Positions 59,783 through 64,000 of a stretch of 64,000 bases of DNA are shown here, piece by piece. The notes below the pieces were generated by a model that saw only the letters and a program-made list of their open reading frames with translations, made no database searches and had not been told where the DNA came from. Both the position numbers and the translations under genes were made by a program. Each line of letters starts with the position of its first letter. Position 1 is the stretch's first letter. The stretch is from CAVZCK01 sp963798805 (lineage in GTDB: Bacteria; Pseudomonadota; Alphaproteobacteria; Rhizobiales; Rhodomicrobiaceae): NCBI GenBank assembly GCA_963798805.1, contig CAWCVC010000017.1:62001-126000 (forward strand). Reading direction: 5' to 3'.

Positions 59783-60832
59783 ATGGCAGCACCAACGGCA
59801 TTGCATATGACCCGCAAAACCATCTCGATCATCTATATGGGCGGCACCTTCGGCATGCGGCCTTCCGAGCACGGCTATGCGCCGGCCAAGGATCTCGGCT
59901 CGCTGATCCGCCAGCGAATGCCGGAGCTTGCCGCCGAGACGATGCCCGAATACGAGCTCAGCGAATATGACGAGCCGCTGGAAAGCTCGAACGCCACGCC
60001 GCATCATTGGTACGATCTGGCCCAGCGGATCAGAAGCGCAGACGACCGCTTCGATGGCTTCGTCGTCATTCACGGCACCGACACGCTCGCCTATACCGCC
60101 TCGGCGCTGTCCTTCCTGCTTGGCGATTTCGATAAGCCCGTCATCGTCACCGGCTCGCAGATCCCGCTTTGCGAGCCACGCAGCGATGCCCAGCTCAATC
60201 TAATCAGTGCCGTGCAGGCCATCGACGCCGGGCGGCTCAGGGAAGTCTGCGTCTGTTTCGGCCCGCGGATTCTAAGGGGCAACAGGACGATCAAGCTGAA
60301 GGCGACGGAGCTGGACGCCTTCGACTCGCCGAATTTTCCGCCGCTGGTCGAGATCGGCACCGAGCTTCGTTTCAGCGGCGCAAGCGGGCTGCCGGAGCCG
60401 AGCGGCGTGTTTCCCAACCGGCCGCCGCCCTTCCGCGACAGCAATATCGCCGTACTGCCGGTCTTTCCCGGCATTTCCGCAAGGCTTATCGACGCGATTA
60501 CCGAAACCGGCGCCAAAGGGCTGGTGCTACGCTGCTATGGCGTCGGCACGGCGCCCACCGCCGACCGGGCGTTTCTGGCGGCGCTGAAACGCGCGAGCGA
60601 TGCCGGCATGGTCATGGTCGGCGTCTCGCAATGCCCGCAGGGGCGCGTCTCGCTCCGGCATTATGCCGCTGGCTCAGCGCTCGCCGATGCCGGCGTGCTG
60701 AGCGGCTCCGACATGACCGCGGAGGCAGCGGTCACCAAGCTGCACGCCCTGTTCGCGCTCGGCCTCGAGCGCGACGCCGTCGCCGATCTCGTGTTGCGGA
60801 ATCTGCGCGGCGAGCTGACCGCCGACTCCTGA
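59783..60832 (+). CDS. Asparaginase (type I, AnsA-like)
   Basis: A 349-residue asparaginase/glutaminase-fold enzyme. The first catalytic threonine is in ISIIYMGGTFGMRP and the second motif is VVIHGTDTLAYTASALSFLL with the TDT triad part; IVTGSQIPL and the lysine-bearing RGNRTIKLKATELDAF follow. It should hydrolyse L-asparagine in the cytoplasm; no signal peptide is visible. Start is ATG 59783 or 59807 (MTRKTISIIYMGG); neither has a good ribosome site. Confidence 0.85.
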   Translation: MAAPTALHMTRKTISIIYMGGTFGMRPSEHGYAPAKDLGSLIRQRMPELAAETMPEYELSEYDEPLESSNATPHHWYDLAQRIRSADDRFDGFVVIHGTDTLAYTASALSFLLGDFDKPVIVTGSQIPLCEPRSDAQLNLISAVQAIDAGRLREVCVCFGPRILRGNRTIKLKATELDAFDSPNFPPLVEIGTELRFSGASGLPEPSGVFPNRPPPFRDSNIAVLPVFPGISARLIDAITETGAKGLVLRCYGVGTAPTADRAFLAALKRASDAGMVMVGVSQCPQGRVSLRHYAAGSALADAGVLSGSDMTAEAAVTKLHALFALGLERDAVADLVLRNLRGELTADS

Positions 60833-60849
60833 GCCGACGCACCGCCCTC

Positions 60850-61659
60850 CTAGCGTTCGGCGTAGAACTGCTTCACCCAGTCCTTGTGGTTGTCGATGCC
60901 CTCGCGGACGAAGGGCGTGAACAGCGCGATGTTGAGAAGCAACCAGTTGACGAGGCTTGCCGGGAAGCGCAGCGGCTTGACGAAATCGACGAACAGCACG
61001 ACGCGGGTCTGATCGGTGTGGTTCCAGGCCTCATGCTCATAGGCGTCGTCGAAGATGATCGCCTCACCCTCCTTCCAGTGGCAGATCCGCTTGTCGACGC
61101 GGATAGCGAGCCTGTCGCGCGGCTCCGGCACGATCAGTCCGAGATGCAGGCGGAGCACGCCGTTATAAGGGCCGCGATGGGCGGGCAGATGCTTGCCGGG
61201 CTCGAAGATCGAGAACATCGCCGTCTTCAGCCCCGGCACCTTCTGCACAATGCGCCAGGTCTCGGGACATTGGCGGATATTTTCCTCCGATTTGATGCCG
61301 AAGCCGATCAGGAAGAAGGTCTTCCAGCGGCTGTCCGTGCTGATCGTCTTCACGTCGGCCGCGATGTCCTGGAAGGACGGCAGCTCGGCCTGACGCAGGA
61401 GCACGCGGTCGAGCTCGGCCCGGATCGCGCGCCATTCGGCCTCGATCTCCGTCACCCACGGAAAGGTGGCGTTGTCATAAACCGGCGGGCTGCCGACCTT
61501 CGAATATCTCAGATTGAGCCGCTCCGCCCAGGCGACGATCGCCATGAAAGCGCGTGTCGTCAGCCTCGGCCGCGACAGCGGCGCCATTCCGCTCGTGCCG
61601 AAACTCTGCTTCGGGTCCGCCGCGGACGGCGAAGCCGGATCTATGGTGGCGTTCATCAT
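60850..61659 (-). CDS. Aspartyl/asparaginyl beta-hydroxylase family dioxygenase
   Basis: A 269-residue Fe(II)/2-oxoglutarate-type oxygenase. Iron-binding His are in GKHLPAHRGPYNGVLRLHLG and FDDAYEHEAWNHT; the Arg of TRVVLFVDFVKPLRFP would bind 2-oxoglutarate. A hydrophobic C-terminal segment (LVNWLLLNIALFTPFV) suggests membrane contact. Related bacterial proteins modify lipids (LpxO) as well as peptides; LpxO-like activity is possible. Start at the ATG doublet 61659/61656. It converges on the asparaginase gene with an 17-base gap. Confidence 0.82.
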   Translation of the reverse strand: MMNATIDPASPSAADPKQSFGTSGMAPLSRPRLTTRAFMAIVAWAERLNLRYSKVGSPPVYDNATFPWVTEIEAEWRAIRAELDRVLLRQAELPSFQDIAADVKTISTDSRWKTFFLIGFGIKSEENIRQCPETWRIVQKVPGLKTAMFSIFEPGKHLPAHRGPYNGVLRLHLGLIVPEPRDRLAIRVDKRICHWKEGEAIIFDDAYEHEAWNHTDQTRVVLFVDFVKPLRFPASLVNWLLLNIALFTPFVREGIDNHKDWVKQFYAER

Positions 61660-61746
61660 TCTGCTTCCGGCACCCGCCCGGAACCCGGACGGGCGTCCCC
61701 TATTCCCTCGTGCGGAAGGCAATGCTGCTCGCTGTTCCGGCCTCTA

Positions 61747-61816
61747 GTGTCCCGTCCCGCAAATGCCAACTAGCTTGCCGCCAACTCTCATCGGCATTTG
61801 CGGGACAAAGGGACAC
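61747..61816. repeat. Hairpin element, type B, copy 4
   Basis: GTGTCCCGTCCCGCAAATGC at the left, GCATTTGCGGGACAAAGGGA then CAC at the right, TA on both sides. The outer ends match type B, but the inner arms are new and again complementary. Confidence 0.7.
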
Positions 61817-61839
61817 TAATTAGGCAAATCATTGGCTTA

Positions 61840-61914
61840 GTGTGGCGCTTATCTCGCAATTGGCCGACTACAAACCTGGCCGCGAAATTGGTGGGCAATT
61901 GCAAGACGCCACAC
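61840..61914. repeat. Hairpin element, type A, copy 4
   Basis: GTGTGGCGCTTATCTCGCAA at the left and TTGCAAGACGCCACAC at the right. Its right CTAG is the insertion site of the IS630-type element, so the TA between them is shared. Confidence 0.7.
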
Positions 61915-61916
61915 TA

Positions 61917-63054
61917 GTGCACTGACTCATTCAGATGGTGCAGGCAGGCGCTTGAGTTTGCCGAAAATTTCTTTGGCGGATTTCGTCCAGACAAAGGGCT
62001 TGGGGTGACCGTTGTGATCGCGGATGTAGCGGCGGATGGCATCTTCCAATTCGGCGACGGATTTGAAGACGCCGCGACGGATGCGCCTTCGGGTGATGAC
62101 TGAGAAGAAGCCCTCGACGGCGTTGAGCCAGGATGCGGATGTGGGCGTGAAGTGGAAGACCCAGCGCGGATTGTCGGCCAGCCATTGCTTGACCTTGGGA
62201 TGCTTGTGGGTGGCGTAATTGTCGAGGATGGCATGGATGACCTTTCCCGCCGGAACGGCGCGTTCCACCGCATTGAGGAACTTGATAAACTCCTGATGCC
62301 GGTGCTTTTGCATGCAACGCCCCAACACGGTGCCATCGAGAATATTGAGCGCGGCGAACAGGGTGGTGGTGCCATTCCGCTTATAATCGTGGGTCATGGT
62401 TGCGCATTTGCCGGGCTTCAGCGGAAGGCCGGGTTGCGTGCGATCGAGCGCCTGAATCTGGCTTTTCTCATCGATGGACAGCACCACGGCATGACAGGGC
62501 GGCTCCATGTACAGGCCGACGACATCCTCCACTTTCGCGGCAAAGGCGGGATCGTTGGACATCTTGAAGGTGCGTAAGCGGTGAGGTTGAAGGCGATGCC
62601 CATCCCAGATGCGTTGCACCGTCCGCAAGCTGACGCCGACAGCCTTGGCGACCGCCCGGCCGGTCCAATGCGTCGCGTTATGGGGTGGCTCGGAGCATGG
62701 CAGCGCCAGCACCCTGGCCACGGTCTCCAACTGAACAGGGGCTTTGCCCGGCTTGCGCGTCTTGTCCCGCAAGAGGCCATCCACCCCTTGCTCGGCATAT
62801 CGCAACTGCCAGCGCCACACCGCCGGGCGACTGCCACCGATCTGCCTCGCCACCTCCAGAACGGGCAGCCTGTCTGCCGAAAGAAGAACGATCCGTGCCC
62901 GCTGGACGTGCTTCTGCGCGCTGTTGCGATCCTCAATAACCGCCGCCAAACGCGCGCGGTCCTCAGAGGCGATGATGATGCTGACGGTTTGTGCCATATC
63001 AGCAGAATCGCACGAACTAGGCCGCGTGTAAATCCTCTGTTTGCGTCAGTGCAC
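61917..63054. mobile_element. IS630-family insertion sequence, complete
   Basis: An 1138-bp element with terminal inverted repeats GTGCACTGACTCA (left) and, read from the right end inward, GTGCACTGACGCA (12 of 13 match). It is flanked by TA on both sides within CTAG, the known target preference and duplication of IS630. It carries one transposase gene on the minus strand. The element sits at the edge of a hairpin element. Confidence 0.88.
61927..62997 (-). CDS. IS630 family transposase
   Basis: A full-length 356-residue transposase. The N-terminal helix-turn-helix (VARQIGGSRPAVWRWQLRYAE) is followed by the DDE catalytic core: first Asp in VVLSIDEKSQIQALDRTQPG, second in HAILDNYATHKHPKVK, Glu in TSASWLNAVEGFFSV. 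All three acids are present and the frame is open, so the element could be active. It belongs to the Tc1/mariner superfamily, which inserts at TA. Confidence 0.92.
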   Translation of the reverse strand: MAQTVSIIIASEDRARLAAVIEDRNSAQKHVQRARIVLLSADRLPVLEVARQIGGSRPAVWRWQLRYAEQGVDGLLRDKTRKPGKAPVQLETVARVLALPCSEPPHNATHWTGRAVAKAVGVSLRTVQRIWDGHRLQPHRLRTFKMSNDPAFAAKVEDVVGLYMEPPCHAVVLSIDEKSQIQALDRTQPGLPLKPGKCATMTHDYKRNGTTTLFAALNILDGTVLGRCMQKHRHQEFIKFLNAVERAVPAGKVIHAILDNYATHKHPKVKQWLADNPRWVFHFTPTSASWLNAVEGFFSVITRRRIRRGVFKSVAELEDAIRRYIRDHNGHPKPFVWTKSAKEIFGKLKRLPAPSE

Positions 63055-63298
63055 TAGCTAGGTCGTCGGCGGCGTTGTTGCAATGGCCGCGCGGGCACAC
63101 CGGAACGCCAAGATCGAGAGGCGGGAATGCCGGCAGGCGCGGCGATACGCGCCGTCCGCAGTATACAGCCTGTCATTTTTCAGGCGGGCGTCTCAGCGGC
63201 TCCAGCGGCCTAAGCCAGACGACCTATATCGTCCCGCCGAGTCCCGCTCCCGGTCCGCATCGCCGCTCTTGCCGCGCGGCACGATTGACCGATAATGG

Positions 63299-63485
63299 CC
63301 GAAGGTCGGGCCGCCGAACTACGACGATGTCGGCGCGCTCGCCAAGGTGCTCGTTCGCACGGCGCAGGAGCGCATGCTCTGGCCACCAACTGGCCGCATC
63401 CGACGCCGGGTGTGCCGAAACCGGACAATGGGCTATTTTCTCCGCTGAGCCCCTGGCTGAGCCGATGGGGCGGGCGTGGGTGGAC
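63299..63485 (+). pseudogene. Amidohydrolase (2-pyrone-4,6-dicarboxylate hydrolase-like) C-terminal remnant
   Basis: One frame reads PKVGPPNYDDVGALAKVLV and RTAQERMLW; after a one-base loss near 63383 another frame continues ATNWPHPTPGVPKPDNGLF. Together they match the C-terminal RMLWGTNWPHP motif of TIM-barrel amidohydrolases, with the catalytic region missing upstream, where a TAA stands directly before. The gene was probably truncated; the IS630 element lies 240 bases upstream. The rest of 63055-63298 shows no feature. Confidence 0.55.
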
Positions 63486-63540
63486 GCACCCGAACGGCCG
63501 ACATTATATAGGCTCGGTCGATGTTGCAGTTCTGTCACCG

Positions 63541-63847
63541 ATGAAAGACATCATTACCAAACCGCGCATCAAGAACTCGCTCGAAGACGCAGCGTCCGCG
63601 TCTCCACAAGGTGATCCTCGTCAATGACGATTATACGCCGCGCGAATTCGTGGTCCGTATCCTCAAGGCGGAATTCCGCATGAGCGAGGACCAGGCCTAT
63701 CGGGTGATGATCACCGCACATCGGCGCGGTGTCTGCGTGGTCGCGGTCTACACGCGGGATGTCGCCGAGACGAAGGCGATGCGCGCCAGCAAGGCCGGCC
63801 GCGCCAAGGGCTATCCCCTGCAGTTCACCACCGAGCCTGAAGAATAG
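63541..63847 (+). pseudogene. clpS: ATP-dependent Clp protease adaptor ClpS, +1 frameshift
   Basis: ClpS brings N-degron substrates to ClpA. Frame one starts at ATG 63541 (MKDIITKPRIK); frame two reads TRSKTQRPRLHKVILVNDDY and continues TPREFVVRILKAEF, the ClpS core, to 63847. Deleting one A at 63574 (GAACTC to GACTC) joins them into a normal protein of about 101 residues. Because clpS is widely conserved, an error in the sequence is more likely than gene loss. If the frame is truly broken, translation could only begin at GTG 63611, within the core. Confidence 0.85.
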
Positions 63848-63873
63848 GGCTCTCGGTGGGACGCCGCCCTGGT

Positions 63874-64000
63874 TCAGCTCGGGCAGATCCAGCCGGTGCC
63901 GCTCGGACTTTTGAAACAGCCGACCGATTGCGGCAGAAGATGCTTGGGCAGCCAGAGCACGAGGTCGGGGAAGAAGATGCAGAGGGCAATGGCAACGAGA
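63874..64000 (-). CDS. TRAP transporter large permease (DctM), C-terminal end
   Basis: Only the last 42 residues are in the window. They read LVAIALCIFFPDLVLWLPKH, the usual end of a DctM-type permease, followed by a short tail. It converges on clpS. The substrate is unknown. Confidence 0.6.
   Translation of the reverse strand, partial: LVAIALCIFFPDLVLWLPKHLLPQSVGCFKSPSGTGWICPS

Noticed and set aside
61917..63054. Composite transposon spanning 46-63 kb
   Set aside because: Only one IS630 copy is present; the other loci hold non-coding hairpins, so a composite structure is not supported.

Overview
The window is high-GC DNA of alphaproteobacterial type, most likely a member of the Hyphomicrobiales. 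This is inferred from gene content: tcuAB, an ECF41 sigma factor, a twin-arginine formate dehydrogenase locus with its DUF satellites, dgcN, a ClpS remnant and a TRAP permease. No rRNA or tRNA gene was seen. Genes are dense, many overlap by ATGA or GTGA, and Shine-Dalgarno sequences are usually clear.

Layout. 1-0.9 kb: ECF41 sigma factor (cut by the window edge) and its carboxymuconolactone decarboxylase-like partner, with a recognisable ECF41 promoter. 1.1-3.4 kb: methanethiol oxidase (SBP56) and a coupled membrane protein. 3.5-6.4 kb: amidase remnant, a tandem 26-bp repeat and tcuAB (tricarballylate oxidation). 6.4-12 kb: a fatty acid hydroxylase, then a branched-chain-type ABC importer with its two ATPases fused. 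12.3-24.8 kb: a mixed catabolic region with two ThDP enzymes, a carbamoylase, a frameshifted amidase, a cyclase, a patatin, a frameshifted DedA, a GST and a polysaccharide deacetylase. 24.9-27.9 kb: a MocR regulator divergent from a DUF1326/DUF2182 pair.

28-54 kb is the main coherent system, a molybdenum/tungsten formate dehydrogenase island. Its core, on the minus strand, is a TorD chaperone, a small Tat protein, FdhA, FdhB, FdhC, a seven-bladed WD40-cytochrome c fusion, a 42-residue membrane peptide and four poorly characterised genes (DUF6494, lipoate-ligase-like, DUF6505, DUF6352). Beside it lie Mrp, MobA, MoeA, a DNA-binding/periplasmic-binding-like regulator behind a perfect palindrome, a molbindin, a BtuCD-type importer, TupBCA (tungstate), a MOT1-type permease, a TrmO-like protein, a 681-residue multi-ferredoxin and DUF3305/DUF3306. 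Read together, these supply oxyanion, build and insert the cofactor, export the folded enzyme and pass formate electrons to the membrane and to a c-type cytochrome.

54.5-61.7 kb: AzlCD, DgcN, AMP nucleosidase, maleylacetate reductase-like alcohol dehydrogenase, asparaginase and an aspartyl hydroxylase. 61.7-64 kb: an intact IS630-family element, an amidohydrolase remnant, a frameshifted clpS and the end of a TRAP permease.

Two cross-cutting signals stand out. First, four intergenic clusters hold miniature hairpin elements of about 66-75 bp that end in GTG...CAC at CTAG sites, like the IS630 element; their inner arms differ between copies yet stay self-complementary. Second, five otherwise good genes carry single-base frameshifts, and three of these are the same change (GACTC written as GAACTC), which suggests systematic sequencing error at CcrM-type GANTC sites more than gene decay.
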